From the NCBI GenBank assembly GCA_015056575.1, contig SVGA01000007.1:1-64000 (forward strand): a stretch of DNA of 64,000 nt, written 5' to 3'. The position numbers and the translations under genes were made by a program. Shown in pieces: positions 34,852-43,589 of this stretch. Source of the DNA: Butyrivibrio sp. GTDB taxonomy: Bacteria > Bacillota > Clostridia > Lachnospirales > Lachnospiraceae. The notes beneath the pieces are model-generated. The model saw only the letters and a list, made by a program, of their open reading frames with translations. It searched no databases and was not told the origin of the DNA. Positions within the stretch are counted from its first letter, which is position 1; every line of letters begins with the position of its first letter.

Positions 34852-35778
34852 ATGAAGTTTGAGAAGGATGTAGATGTCATCACCAGGATAAATGAATGCT
34901 ATTCACGGATGAGTAAGGGCAAGAAGAACATTGCCACTTACATTTGCGACCACTACGAGCAGGCTGTTTTCATGACGGCAGCCGAGCTTGGCAAGATCGT
35001 CGGAATGAGCGAATCCACAGTGGTCCGCTTTGCCATGAGCCTTGGCTACGAGGGGTATCCCGAGTTTCAGAAGGCTCTTGCAAACTGGGTTGGGGATAAG
35101 TTCGGATCCGTTGAAAAAGTGGGACGCAGGTTCGGGAAGAGCAGTGAAGGAGAGATCCTTTCCAGTATTCTTCAGTCGGATATTTCAAATATCGAGCACA
35201 CCATAAATAATATTGACGTTGCGGCCTTTAAGACTGCTGTGGATATCATCCTGAAGGCAAGGACGGTCTATATAGTGGGACTTAGAAGCTGCGAGCCCCT
35301 TGCCGATTTCCTCCATTTCTATCTGAATATGATAAGAGGAAACAACGTTCTTATCCGTACCACCAGTGTAAGTGAGATGTTTGAACAGATGATCCGGATA
35401 GGGGACAGGGACTGCATTATCGGAATCAGCTTTCCCAGATATTCCATGAGAACCCTTAAATGCATGGAATTTGCCAACGACAGGAATGCCAAGGTTATAA
35501 CCATCACAGATTCCATCCATTCTCCCATGAACCTGTATTCCTCCTGCAATATTCTCGCAAAGAGCGAGATGGCTTCCATAGTGGATTCGCTGGTGGCACC
35601 CCTTAGCGTTATCAATGCCCTGGTGGTTGCCATGTGCATGAGACGTCCCAACGAGGTACAGGCAGACCTTAAGATGCTGGAAGAGACCTGGAACAACTAT
35701 CAGGTTTATCTTAACGATGAGATCGACTTTGCTTCCAATGATGTGGATCTTCACATTATGAACAGAAGGAGCACCTGA
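34852..35778 (+). CDS. MurR/RpiR-family regulator
   Basis: The 308-residue protein has an N-terminal RpiR helix-turn-helix (ITRINECYSRMSKGKKNIATYI, AAELGKIVGMSESTVVRFAMSLGYEGYPEFQKAL, residues ~10-75) and a SIS sugar-phosphate isomerase-like domain (~115-250, with VYIVGLRSCEPLADFL and CIIGISFPRYSMRT). SIS regulators sense phosphosugars. The C-terminal 50 residues are an extension. It follows tetR by 10 bases and is joined directly to the flavoprotein gene, whose GTG start follows the stop codon TGA at once. Targets are unknown; sugar metabolism is likely. Confidence 0.85.
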   Translation: MKFEKDVDVITRINECYSRMSKGKKNIATYICDHYEQAVFMTAAELGKIVGMSESTVVRFAMSLGYEGYPEFQKALANWVGDKFGSVEKVGRRFGKSSEGEILSSILQSDISNIEHTINNIDVAAFKTAVDIILKARTVYIVGLRSCEPLADFLHFYLNMIRGNNVLIRTTSVSEMFEQMIRIGDRDCIIGISFPRYSMRTLKCMEFANDRNAKVITITDSIHSPMNLYSSCNILAKSEMASIVDSLVAPLSVINALVVAMCMRRPNEVQADLKMLEETWNNYQVYLNDEIDFASNDVDLHIMNRRST

Positions 35779-37101
35779 GTGAAGAAAATAGCGGTTATCG
35801 GCTGCGGTGCAGCCGGAATGATGGCGGCGCTTGCTGCTGCGGAAAGCGGTGGGAGCGTCACTGTTTTTGAAAAGAATGAAAAGCCCGGCAAAAAAATATA
35901 TATAACCGGGAAGGGGCGCTGCAACGTGACCAACGCCTGTGATGTCAGCGAGTACTTTGATAGCGTCCGGAGGAACTCAAGGTTTCTTTACAGCGCGGTC
36001 TATGGCTTTGATAGCAGCATGGTCATGGACTTTTTTGAGAAGAACGGCTGCAGGCTCAAGATCGAGCGCGGAGACAGAGTCTTCCCGGTATCCGACCATT
36101 CATCGGATATCATCAGGACTCTTTTTAATGCAGTTAAAAGAGCCGGCGCAAACGTACAGTTTGATACGGAAGTTTACTCTGTGGAAGCCCTTGGGGGCAG
36201 CGTTACGGCGGTTACATACAGCAGGAAGGATGACCCCATAACAAGAGAGGAATTCGATGCGGTGATCATCTGTACCGGCGGCAGGTCCTACCCGTCCACA
36301 GGCTCCACCGGTGACGGCTACAGATTTGCCAGGAATGTGGGTCATAGCATAGTGGAACCCAGACCTTCGCTGGTTCCCTTCGAGGTGGCAGAGAACTGGT
36401 GCACTGACCTTCAGGGCCTGTCCCTTAAGAACGTGGGCCTTAAGATGTATCAGGGCGAGCTTTTGGGGCAAGGGAAAGACACTCTTGCCGTCGCGCAGGA
36501 GAGCAAAGCCGCAGCCAAAGGCGGTAAGAGCGCCAAAAAGCCAAAGCCTGTTTACGACGGCTTCGGTGAGATGCTGTTTACACACTTTGGAGTCAGCGGA
36601 CCTTTGGTGTTAACAGCCAGCTGCTACTATGACAGAGAAAAAAGCGCAAGACTTCTTCTTGATCTTAAGCCCGCCTTGAGCGAGGAGCAGCTTGACAAGA
36701 GGATCCTTCGGGACTTTGACGATGCGCCAAACAAGATCTTTCGGAATTCCCTGGGAGGTCTTTTCCCGTCAAAGCTTATACCCGTTATGGTGGAGCTGTC
36801 GGGCATAGATCCGGAAAAGCCTGTGAATTCCATTACCAGGGAAGAACGCCTGTCTTTCGTTAAGCTGATAAAGAACGTGCCAATGACGGTGACGGGAACC
36901 CGCAGCTTTAATGAGGCCATAATCACAAGGGGCGGAGTCAATGTGAAGGAGATAGACCCCTCCACCATGGAATCCAGGATAGTTTCAGGCCTGTACTTTG
37001 CGGGGGAAGTCATAGATGTTGACACCGAGACCGGAGGCTTCAATCTTCAGGTGGCCTGGTCAACGGGGCACCTTGCAGGGGAGTGTGCCGCTGCAAAGTA
37101 A
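35779..37101 (+). CDS. HI0933-family FAD-dependent oxidoreductase
   Basis: The 440-residue flavoprotein starts at GTG 35779, directly after the RpiR stop, with AGAAGGAGC at 35763-35772 as binding site. VIGCGAAGMMAALAAAESGGSVTVFEKNEKPGKKIYITGKGRCNVTN is the FAD dinucleotide-binding motif and the following signature of the HI0933 (YhiN) family; FAGEVIDVDTETGGFNLQVAWSTGHLAG is its C-terminal motif. A Lys/Ala-rich insertion (AVAQESKAAAKGGKSAKK) near residue 240 looks unusual. The reaction is not settled in the literature I recall. It is the first gene of the cmk-ispH-rpsA neighbourhood, a common clostridial order. Confidence 0.9.
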   Translation: MKKIAVIGCGAAGMMAALAAAESGGSVTVFEKNEKPGKKIYITGKGRCNVTNACDVSEYFDSVRRNSRFLYSAVYGFDSSMVMDFFEKNGCRLKIERGDRVFPVSDHSSDIIRTLFNAVKRAGANVQFDTEVYSVEALGGSVTAVTYSRKDDPITREEFDAVIICTGGRSYPSTGSTGDGYRFARNVGHSIVEPRPSLVPFEVAENWCTDLQGLSLKNVGLKMYQGELLGQGKDTLAVAQESKAAAKGGKSAKKPKPVYDGFGEMLFTHFGVSGPLVLTASCYYDREKSARLLLDLKPALSEEQLDKRILRDFDDAPNKIFRNSLGGLFPSKLIPVMVELSGIDPEKPVNSITREERLSFVKLIKNVPMTVTGTRSFNEAIITRGGVNVKEIDPSTMESRIVSGLYFAGEVIDVDTETGGFNLQVAWSTGHLAGECAAAK

Positions 37102-37182
37102 GATGGATATGAAGCGGCGCATAAAAAGAAGCCGGTGCATTAACCGGAGCAGAAGATATATTACAGACAAGGAGATAAAGAT

Positions 37183-37851
37183 ATGAGCAGAAGCATTGCA
37201 ATAGACGGACCTGCGGGAGCAGGAAAGAGTACCATAGCCAAGAAAGTGGCCAAGGAGCTTGGATTTATCTATGTGGATACCGGGGCTATGTACAGAGCTA
37301 TGGCGCTGTATATGATAAAGAACGGGATCGATCCGGATGAATCGGAGAAGATCAGTGAAACCTGCCATAGTGCCGACATCACCATCAGGTATGAAAGCGG
37401 CATTCAGGTGGTCTACCTTAACGGCGAGAATGTGAACAGCCTTATAAGAACAGAGGCTGTAGGTAATATGGCTTCAGCCAGCAGCGTCAACGGAGATGTG
37501 AGAAAAAAGCTGGTGGAGCTGCAGCAGAAGCTGGCAGAAACTACGGATGTTGTCATGGACGGAAGAGACATCGGGACCGTGGTGCTTCCCGGAGCTGATC
37601 TTAAGGTATTCCTTACCGCAAGCTCCAAAGTCAGAGCCGAGAGAAGATACAAGGAGCTTACAGCCAAAGGCGTAGAGTGTGACTTCGATGCCATCGAGAA
37701 GGATATCATCGAAAGAGACTACCGCGACAGCCACAGAGAGATCTCACCTCTCAGACAGGCTGATGACGCCATCCTTCTGGATTCCTCCGATATGACCATC
37801 GACGAGGTGGCAGACAGGATACTTGAGCTTTACAAACAGGCTGTGGGCTGA
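37183..37851 (+). CDS. cmk: cytidylate kinase
   Basis: CMP kinase phosphorylates CMP and dCMP for nucleotide synthesis. The 222-residue protein has the P-loop IDGPAGAGKST near residue 7, VDTGAMYRA (CMP-binding), the insert domain ISETCHSADI, MDGRDIGTVVLPGAD and the lid region RYKELTAKG. AGGAGATAA precedes the ATG. It sits 75 bases ahead of ispH and, in this group, cmk, ispH and rpsA often occur together. Confidence 0.95.
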   Translation: MSRSIAIDGPAGAGKSTIAKKVAKELGFIYVDTGAMYRAMALYMIKNGIDPDESEKISETCHSADITIRYESGIQVVYLNGENVNSLIRTEAVGNMASASSVNGDVRKKLVELQQKLAETTDVVMDGRDIGTVVLPGADLKVFLTASSKVRAERRYKELTAKGVECDFDAIEKDIIERDYRDSHREISPLRQADDAILLDSSDMTIDEVADRILELYKQAVG

Positions 37852-37925
37852 AATCCCACGGAGTATTACAAACAGTGCGCTCACACAGGGCGATATCCGA
37901 TTTGGGTGATTAAGAGGAAAGATTT

Positions 37926-38777
37926 ATGGAAGTTATAGTAGCCGAGCATGCGGGATTCTGCTTTGGGGTCACCAAGGCTGTGGATACAGTTTACGATCAG
38001 ATCCGCGACAAAAAAACTAATATTTATACATTCGGTCCGATAATCCATAACGAGACCGTGGTGGGGGATCTGGAGAAAAAAGGCGTAAAGGTCATAGAGA
38101 ACATTGAGGACCTTACAGGCATAAAAGAGGGTACCGTTATCATAAGGTCCCACGGAGTCACGAAGCAGATACACGAAGCGCTTGAAAACAGCGGTCTTGA
38201 GGTTATTGATGCCACATGCCCCTTTGTTAAGAGGATACACAGGATCGTGGAAGAGGAGAGTAAAAAAGGCAAAGGCATTATTGTAGTGGGCAGCGGAAAC
38301 CATCCCGAAGTGGAGGGAATTGTAAGCTACGCTACCGGCCCTGTTTTCGTCATCGACTCACCTCAGATGGCAGAGCAGATGCGGGCTGACAAGGAAACGG
38401 AATACACAGTCGTGTCCCAGACCACGTTTAACAAGAATAAATTTCAAGAAACCATTGAAATATTGAATAATTATGGTTACAATATTAATATTGTGAATAC
38501 AATATGCAACGCTACTGACGAGCGGCAGTCTGAGGCGGAGGATATTTCCTCCAGAGCGGATGCCATGATCGTTATCGGTGGCGCTCACAGCTCCAATTCC
38601 CGTAAGCTGTATGAGATATGCAGCAAGAGATGTGAGAATACATATTTTATTCAGACCCTGGAGGATCTGGATTTGAATTTGGACAAATCAGCGACTCTAG
38701 TGGGTATTACCGCCGGGGCTTCAACCCCAAAGAACATTATTGAGGAGGTTCAGAATTATGTCAGAACAAACTTTTGA
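37926..38777 (+). CDS. ispH: 4-hydroxy-3-methylbut-2-enyl diphosphate reductase
   Basis: IspH, a [4Fe-4S] enzyme, makes isopentenyl and dimethylallyl diphosphate in the last step of the MEP pathway. The 283-residue protein has the three cluster cysteines in AGFCFGVTKAV (Cys12), VIDATCPFVKR and NTICNATDERQ, the substrate residues IHNETVV, SHGV and GSGNHPEVEG, and the GGAHSSNS and ITAGASTP loops. The 3' end overlaps rpsA by 20 bases in another frame. In many clostridia the two are fused into one protein; here they are separate but coupled. Confidence 0.95.
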   Translation: MEVIVAEHAGFCFGVTKAVDTVYDQIRDKKTNIYTFGPIIHNETVVGDLEKKGVKVIENIEDLTGIKEGTVIIRSHGVTKQIHEALENSGLEVIDATCPFVKRIHRIVEEESKKGKGIIVVGSGNHPEVEGIVSYATGPVFVIDSPQMAEQMRADKETEYTVVSQTTFNKNKFQETIEILNNYGYNINIVNTICNATDERQSEAEDISSRADAMIVIGGAHSSNSRKLYEICSKRCENTYFIQTLEDLDLNLDKSATLVGITAGASTPKNIIEEVQNYVRTNF

Positions 38778-39915
38778 ACAGATGCTTAACGAATCGTTCA
38801 AAACAATTCACACAGGGGAGGTTGTTGAGGGAACTGTTATTGACGTTAAGCCTGATGAGATCATCCTCAACATTGGTTACAAGGCCGACGGTGTTTTAAC
38901 CAAGAATGAGTACAGCAACGACAACAGCATTGACCTTACAACAGCCGTTAAGGTTGGCGACAAGATGGACGTTAAGGTCCTCAAGACCAACGACGCAGAC
39001 GGTCAGGTCGTTCTTTCATATAAGAGACTTGCACTTGACAGAGGCAACAAGAGAATTGAAGAGGCATTCAACAACAAAGAGGTTCTTACAGCCAAGGTTG
39101 TTCAGGTGCTTGAAGGCGGACTTACAGTTATCGTTGATGAAGTAAGGATCTTCATCCCTGCAAGTCTTGTATCGGACGGATACGAGAAGGATCTTACCAA
39201 GTATCAGGATCAGGAGATCCAGTTCGTAGTAACAGAGTACAATCCTAAGAGAAGAAGATATATCGGAAACAGAAGAATGCTTGTAACTGCTGAGAAGGCA
39301 GAGGCAGCCAAGAAGCTTTTCGATACGATCCAGCCAGGAGATGTTGTAGAAGGTGTAGTTAAGAACGTGACAGATTTCGGTGCTTTCATCGATCTTGGCG
39401 GTGCAGACGGACTCCTTCATATCTCGGAGATGAGCTGGGGACGTGTTGAGAGCCCTAAGAAGGTATTCAAGATCGGTGATACCGTTAAGGTTCTTGTTAA
39501 GTCCATCGATGGCAGCAAGATCGCTCTTTCAAGAAAGTTCGATGATGAGAACCCTTGGAAGGATGCAACATCCAAGTATGCTGTAGGCAACGTTGTTAAG
39601 GGTAAGGTTGCCAGAATGACAGACTTCGGTGCATTCGTAGAGCTTGAGCCCGGTATTGATGCACTTCTCCATGTTTCTCAGATCGCCAAGGAGCACATCG
39701 AGAAGCCTGCTGACGTTCTGAAGGTTGGTCAGGAAGTAGAAGCTAAGATCGTTGACTTCAACGAGGAAGACAAGAAGATCAGTCTTTCGATCAAGGCCAT
39801 GTTCGCTCCCGAGAAGGAAGAAGAGCCTGCAGCTGCCAAGGAAGAGGGCGATGTAGTATCCGTTGATATCGACAAGGTTATTGCAGAGCAGGCATCAGAA
39901 GACGAGAATGCATAA
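38758..39915 (+). CDS. rpsA: ribosomal protein S1 (four S1 domains)
   Basis: Start at ATG 38758 (MSEQTFEQMLNES), behind GAGGAGG at 38742-38748, inside ispH; the in-frame extension to 38740 has no binding site. The 385-residue protein has four S1 RNA-binding domains: residues ~20-90 (GEVVEGTVIDVKPDEIILNIG), ~105-175, ~190-260 (GDVVEGVVKNVTDFGAFIDLG) and ~275-345 (GNVVKGKVARMTDFGAFVEL), and an acidic Glu/Ala tail. The E. coli protein has six; four is usual for Firmicutes. It promotes translation of structured mRNAs. A terminator follows 24 bases later. Confidence 0.94.
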   Translation: MSEQTFEQMLNESFKTIHTGEVVEGTVIDVKPDEIILNIGYKADGVLTKNEYSNDNSIDLTTAVKVGDKMDVKVLKTNDADGQVVLSYKRLALDRGNKRIEEAFNNKEVLTAKVVQVLEGGLTVIVDEVRIFIPASLVSDGYEKDLTKYQDQEIQFVVTEYNPKRRRYIGNRRMLVTAEKAEAAKKLFDTIQPGDVVEGVVKNVTDFGAFIDLGGADGLLHISEMSWGRVESPKKVFKIGDTVKVLVKSIDGSKIALSRKFDDENPWKDATSKYAVGNVVKGKVARMTDFGAFVELEPGIDALLHVSQIAKEHIEKPADVLKVGQEVEAKIVDFNEEDKKISLSIKAMFAPEKEEEPAAAKEEGDVVSVDIDKVIAEQASEDENA

Positions 39916-39939
39916 TTATTTAATACGTTAGGATTTATG

Positions 39940-39974
39940 AGAACTTCGGCAGGAAACTGTCGGAGTTCTTTTTT
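39940..39974 (+). terminator. rpsA terminator
   Basis: A 13-bp stem with two G-T pairs (AGAACTTCGGCAG 39940-39952, CTGTCGGAGTTCT 39957-39969) closes a GAAA tetraloop and is followed by five T. Confidence 0.9.
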
Positions 39975-39987
39975 ATAGTTATTTAAT

Positions 39988-40038
39988 TTTACATACAATT
40001 CCTTCTAATATAAAATTAAGTTATCGACATGTCGTTAA
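39988..40038 (+). promoter_or_regulatory. cheR promoter and downstream palindrome
   Basis: TTTACA at 39988-39993 is 17 bases from TAAAAT at 40011-40016. An 18-bp palindromic site follows at 40021-40038 (TTA-T-CGACATGTCG-T-TAA, core CGACATGTCG at 40025-40034) on the expected start of transcription, so it may be an operator or a start-site hairpin. Confidence 0.6.
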
Positions 40039-40068
40039 TTAATTGTACCTCAGGAGGAACAGGAAACT

Positions 40069-40854
40069 ATGGCATTTGATTATGAGTGGTTTAAAAAGGG
40101 TGTATATGATCTGACCAAGATCGATCTTAATGCTTACAAAGAGAAGCAGATGAAGAGAAGGATCGATACTCTTATCGGTAAGTATGATGTTAAGGGATAT
40201 GACGGCTTCCTTGATCTTATCAAAAAGGACAGAGAGGCCCTGGATTCCTTTGTTTCTTATCTCACCATCAATGTATCTGAGTTCTTCAGAAACAAAGAGC
40301 AGTGGGAGCTTATGGACAAGGATATGGTTCCCGAGCTCATGAGCAAGTTCGGCAAGAACCTTAAGATATGGAGCGCAGCCTGCTCGACAGGTGATGAGCC
40401 CTATACTATTGTTATGATGCTTTCAAAGCACATCCCGCTTAATCAGATAAGCGTATTGGCTACAGATCTTGATGCAGTGGTTCTTGCAAAGGCCAAGGCT
40501 GCTATCTATGACAAGAAAGAAGTTGCCAATGTTCCCGAGGAGTTTAAAAAGAAATTCTTCTCGGAGACTCCGGACGGCAAGATGAAGGTAAACAGTGAGA
40601 TCACCTCAAGAGTTACCTTCAAGCAGGCTGATCTTCTTCGCGATCCCTATCCCAAGGATTATCACCTGATCGTATGCCGAAATGTGCTTATCTACTTTAC
40701 AGAGGAAGCCAAGGACGATATTTTCAGAAAGTACTATAATACCCTGGCTCCCGGCGGAATCCTCTTTATCGGAAGTACTGAGCAGATCATCAACTACAAG
40801 GAAATCGGTTTTCTGAGAAAGAATTCCTTCTACTACGAGAAGCCCCTGGCATAA
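40069..40854 (+). CDS. cheR: chemoreceptor methyltransferase CheR
   Basis: CheR methylates glutamates of chemotaxis receptors using S-adenosylmethionine. The 261-residue protein has the N-terminal helical domain (DLNAYKEKQMKRRIDTLIGK, then VSYLTINVSEFFRN) and the Rossmann SAM domain (IWSAACSTGDEPYTIVMML, ATDLDAVVL, LIVCRNVLIYFTEE, GILFIGSTE). The order and length fit family norms. It is a single gene with its own promoter; no other che genes are in the window, so it is separate from any che operon here. AGGAGGAACAGG precedes the ATG. Confidence 0.95.
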   Translation: MAFDYEWFKKGVYDLTKIDLNAYKEKQMKRRIDTLIGKYDVKGYDGFLDLIKKDREALDSFVSYLTINVSEFFRNKEQWELMDKDMVPELMSKFGKNLKIWSAACSTGDEPYTIVMMLSKHIPLNQISVLATDLDAVVLAKAKAAIYDKKEVANVPEEFKKKFFSETPDGKMKVNSEITSRVTFKQADLLRDPYPKDYHLIVCRNVLIYFTEEAKDDIFRKYYNTLAPGGILFIGSTEQIINYKEIGFLRKNSFYYEKPLA

Positions 40855-40874
40855 GGACCCGGACAATAAAAATT

Positions 40875-40926
40875 AGGGCGTTTCACCCTGACCTGTTGCA
40901 TGTCAGCAGATAAGGTGAAGCGCCCT
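40875..40926. terminator. bidirectional terminator between cheR and the exonuclease gene
   Basis: AGGGCGTTTCACC (40875-40887) pairs with GGTGAAGCGCCCT (40914-40926), 13 bp with one G-T. The + strand continues TATT; the minus strand continues AATTTTTATT, so both convergent genes can end here. Confidence 0.85.
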
Positions 40927-40943
40927 TATTGGTTTGCGCATCT

Positions 40944-42119
40944 TCATAAATCCAGCACGTTGGCAATAACGTGGGATGCATACAAGCTCATGGCGAACCT
41001 GCTTTGTTTCATGGTATCGCTTAGCTCAAAGAAGAAGTTCTTGTCTTTGTAATCTCTTTTGAAAAAGGGAGTGAATACCAGATCCCATTCTATGAGATAC
41101 TGGCCCTTTTTTTTGGTGTAGCAGTTCTCGGCTTTCGCCTTCTGCCTGAAATCCTTGTCTACAAATTCCCCAAGGCTCTTGTGAATGGCTGTGTCCTCGT
41201 GGGGAAGGTAGTAGTAGTCTTTATAGTTGGAGTAGAAGTACTTAAGCTCCTCTTCGAAAAGCGGGACTCTTAGCACTGCCTCCTTTTTTTCGGCCTTGAA
41301 AAAACATCCCAGCTTGTTGGCGGAAAGCGGGGCGGGAATCTCGGTATTCAGGGTAAGCTTCATTATGACTTCCTGTTTGGAGGAGCCGTCCAGGGAGTTG
41401 TAATAGTTGGCGCTCACCTTCACAGCCCTTACGGGAAGTCCCGGGTCTTTTTCCTCAATATCCTCGTCTGTTCTGACGGAGACCTTCGGCATGTTTCCGA
41501 AAGAGGCAAAAAAGCTGCCGAAATTAAGAATGGGAAGAAGGGCGAGCATCCCCTTTACATCGTCGCTGTTGTGGAGAAGCAGAAGTTCTTTGAAGTCCTC
41601 ATCCTTGCTCACGAGAAAGTCCTTGTAAACCTTGATGAGCTCTCCGCCGCTGTATTTGTCCTCCCTATTTATCCCAAGAAGGAGCTCCACGGTCTTTTGT
41701 TTGCAGTCGGGAAGGCCAAGGGGGATCTTATAGGTGTGAACGAACTTATAGAGGTCGACGGATCTCTTTTGATCAAAGGGATCTGTAAGGCCAAGGGCAT
41801 TGTATTTGCTTCGAAGGAACGGGATATCGAACCTGTCGCCGTTGAAGGAAACAAGGGCTTTATAACCGGTCAAAAGAGCTGAAAAAGCGCTTAGGATATC
41901 TTCCTGCTCACAGGTATTCTCGGCGAAGAACTGGCAGAGGTGCCAGAGGCCTTCTTTGAAGTATGCTGCACCGATAAGGTAGATGTCGGAGTTTTTTGGG
42001 GACAGTCCCGTGGTTTCTATATCGAAAAAAAGAATATCTCCAAGATCACAATCCGCTGCCCTTGTAAGATATTCCGGAACGGGGATACTCTGTGATAAAG
42101 TCTCGTGGATTTTGTTCAT
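40944..42119 (-). CDS. yprB: RNase H-like exonuclease (YprB type)
   Basis: The 391-residue protein has a DEDD exonuclease fold of the YprB_RNase type: FFDIETTGLSPKNSDIYLIGAAYF (Asp and Glu of Exo I), LVSFNGDRFDIPFLRSKYN (Exo II) and LLLLHNSDDVKGMLAL (Exo III) in residues ~25-200. The remaining ~190 residues are a separate region seen in the clostridial form, of unknown role. In B. subtilis YprB is a predicted exonuclease next to a helicase, which is absent here. The gene converges with cheR and diverges from rnf; minus-strand TGGTAGAAT at 42164-42156 could be its extended -10. Confidence 0.8.
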   Translation of the reverse strand: MNKIHETLSQSIPVPEYLTRAADCDLGDILFFDIETTGLSPKNSDIYLIGAAYFKEGLWHLCQFFAENTCEQEDILSAFSALLTGYKALVSFNGDRFDIPFLRSKYNALGLTDPFDQKRSVDLYKFVHTYKIPLGLPDCKQKTVELLLGINREDKYSGGELIKVYKDFLVSKDEDFKELLLLHNSDDVKGMLALLPILNFGSFFASFGNMPKVSVRTDEDIEEKDPGLPVRAVKVSANYYNSLDGSSKQEVIMKLTLNTEIPAPLSANKLGCFFKAEKKEAVLRVPLFEEELKYFYSNYKDYYYLPHEDTAIHKSLGEFVDKDFRQKAKAENCYTKKKGQYLIEWDLVFTPFFKRDYKDKNFFFELSDTMKQSRFAMSLYASHVIANVLDL

Positions 42120-42182
42120 TATTTTCTCACTTTCTGAGTATTTCGTACGTTTTACATTCTACCATATTTACGATATTGAGAG

Positions 42183-42227
42183 TATAATAAAGGGTAGGTT
42201 TTTTCATCTCAGAAAGTCTTCTGAGAT
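42183..42227 (+). promoter_or_regulatory. rnf promoter -10 and leader hairpin
   Basis: TATAAT at 42183-42188 is the best -10 before rnfC; no good -35 is seen. A 9-bp hairpin (ATCTCAGAA 42206-42214, loop AGTC, TTCTGAGAT 42219-42227) lies in the leader, 33 bases before the ATG. It has no T-run after it, so it is not a terminator. Confidence 0.5.
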
Positions 42228-42259
42228 AAGAATTTCTAAATCGGAGGAAGGGTAGGAAA

Positions 42260-43576
42260 ATGGCAAGAGGTACTTTTTCGGGCGGAATCCATCCATACGA
42301 AGGCAAAGAGCTTTCCAAGGACAAGCCCATCAAAGCAGTGCTACCAAAAGGGGATCTGGTTTATCCCTTATCCCAGCACATCGGAGCACCTGCCAAGCCA
42401 ATTGTTGCGGTTGGGGACCATGTTCTGACAGGACAGATGATCGCAGAAGCCGGCGGTTTTGTTTCGGCTCCTGTTTATTCCACTGTCTCCGGAACAGTCA
42501 AGTCTATAGAACCACGACGCCTGGCTACAGGAGCTATGTGCCAGAGCATCATCGTGGAGAACGATGAGAAGTATGAGGAAGTTGAGTTCAAACCCGCTAA
42601 GCCTTATGAGGAGATGACTCCCCAGGACAAGATCGAAGCAGTTCGTCTTGCCGGCGTAGTAGGAATGGGCGGTGCAGGCTTCCCTACAGCTGTCAAATTT
42701 GCACCGAAGGAGCCGGACAAGATCGATTATGTGATCGCCAACTGTTCGGAGTGTGAGCCTTATCTCACCTCTGACTACAGAAGGATGATCGAGGAGCCCC
42801 AGCTTCTTATCGATGGTCTTAAGGTCGCAGTGAGCATTTTCCCCAATGCGAGAGGTATTCTTGCGGTTGAGGACAACAAGCCCGATGCGATCGCCAAACT
42901 CAGAGAATTAACCAAAGACGAAGAGAAGATAAGCGTCAAGGTCGTTAAGACCAAGTATCCCGAGGGTGCTGAGAGAATGCTTATTTACGCTGTTACGGGC
43001 AGAGAGATCAATTCTTCCATGCTTCCTGCGGATGCAGGATGTATCGTGGATAACGTTGATACCCTGTGCGCTGTTTCCCGTGCGGTAAAGGAAGGTCGTC
43101 CCCTTATGGAGAGGATCGTAACCATCACCGGCGACGCAGTGGCTGATCCCCGTAACTATAAAGTCAGGATCGGAACGAATTACAGGGAGCTTCTTGAGGA
43201 TGCAGGCGGCTTTGTACAAGAGCCTGCCAAGATCATCTCAGGTGGCCCCATGATGGGCTTTGCCATCTTTGATCTGGATGTTCCCACTACCAAGACCGCA
43301 TCTGCACTTACCTGTCTTACCAGGGACGAGGTAGCTGCTCTTGAACCCAGCGCCTGCATTAACTGTGCGCGCTGCGTGGAGGTATGCCCTGAGAGGCTTA
43401 TCCCCAAGAATCTGGCAGATGCCGCCACACACAACGACGAGAAGTCATTCCTTTCCATGTACGGAATGGAGTGCTGCGAGTGCGGATGCTGCAGCTTTAT
43501 CTGTCCCGCAAGACGTCAGCTTACTCAGCTGATAAAGGGCATGAGAAAGATTCAGCTCGCCAAAAGAAAAAAGTAA
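42260..43576 (+). CDS. rnfC: Rnf complex subunit C
   Basis: RnfC is the peripheral subunit that exchanges electrons with NAD(H) in the Rnf ferredoxin:NAD oxidoreductase of the cytoplasmic membrane. The 438-residue protein has an N-terminal biotinyl-like barrel-sandwich part (HIGAPAKPIVAVGDHV), the NADH/FMN domain with GVVGMGGAGFPTAVK, ANCSECEPYLTSDYR, and two 4Fe-4S motifs: CINCARCVEVCP (~365) and CCECGCCSFICP (~407). It is the first gene of the rnfCDGEAB operon, the order found in clostridia. GGAGGAAGGG precedes the ATG. Confidence 0.97.
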   Translation: MARGTFSGGIHPYEGKELSKDKPIKAVLPKGDLVYPLSQHIGAPAKPIVAVGDHVLTGQMIAEAGGFVSAPVYSTVSGTVKSIEPRRLATGAMCQSIIVENDEKYEEVEFKPAKPYEEMTPQDKIEAVRLAGVVGMGGAGFPTAVKFAPKEPDKIDYVIANCSECEPYLTSDYRRMIEEPQLLIDGLKVAVSIFPNARGILAVEDNKPDAIAKLRELTKDEEKISVKVVKTKYPEGAERMLIYAVTGREINSSMLPADAGCIVDNVDTLCAVSRAVKEGRPLMERIVTITGDAVADPRNYKVRIGTNYRELLEDAGGFVQEPAKIISGGPMMGFAIFDLDVPTTKTASALTCLTRDEVAALEPSACINCARCVEVCPERLIPKNLADAATHNDEKSFLSMYGMECCECGCCSFICPARRQLTQLIKGMRKIQLAKRKK

Positions 43577-43589
43577 GGGGGACATTTGA

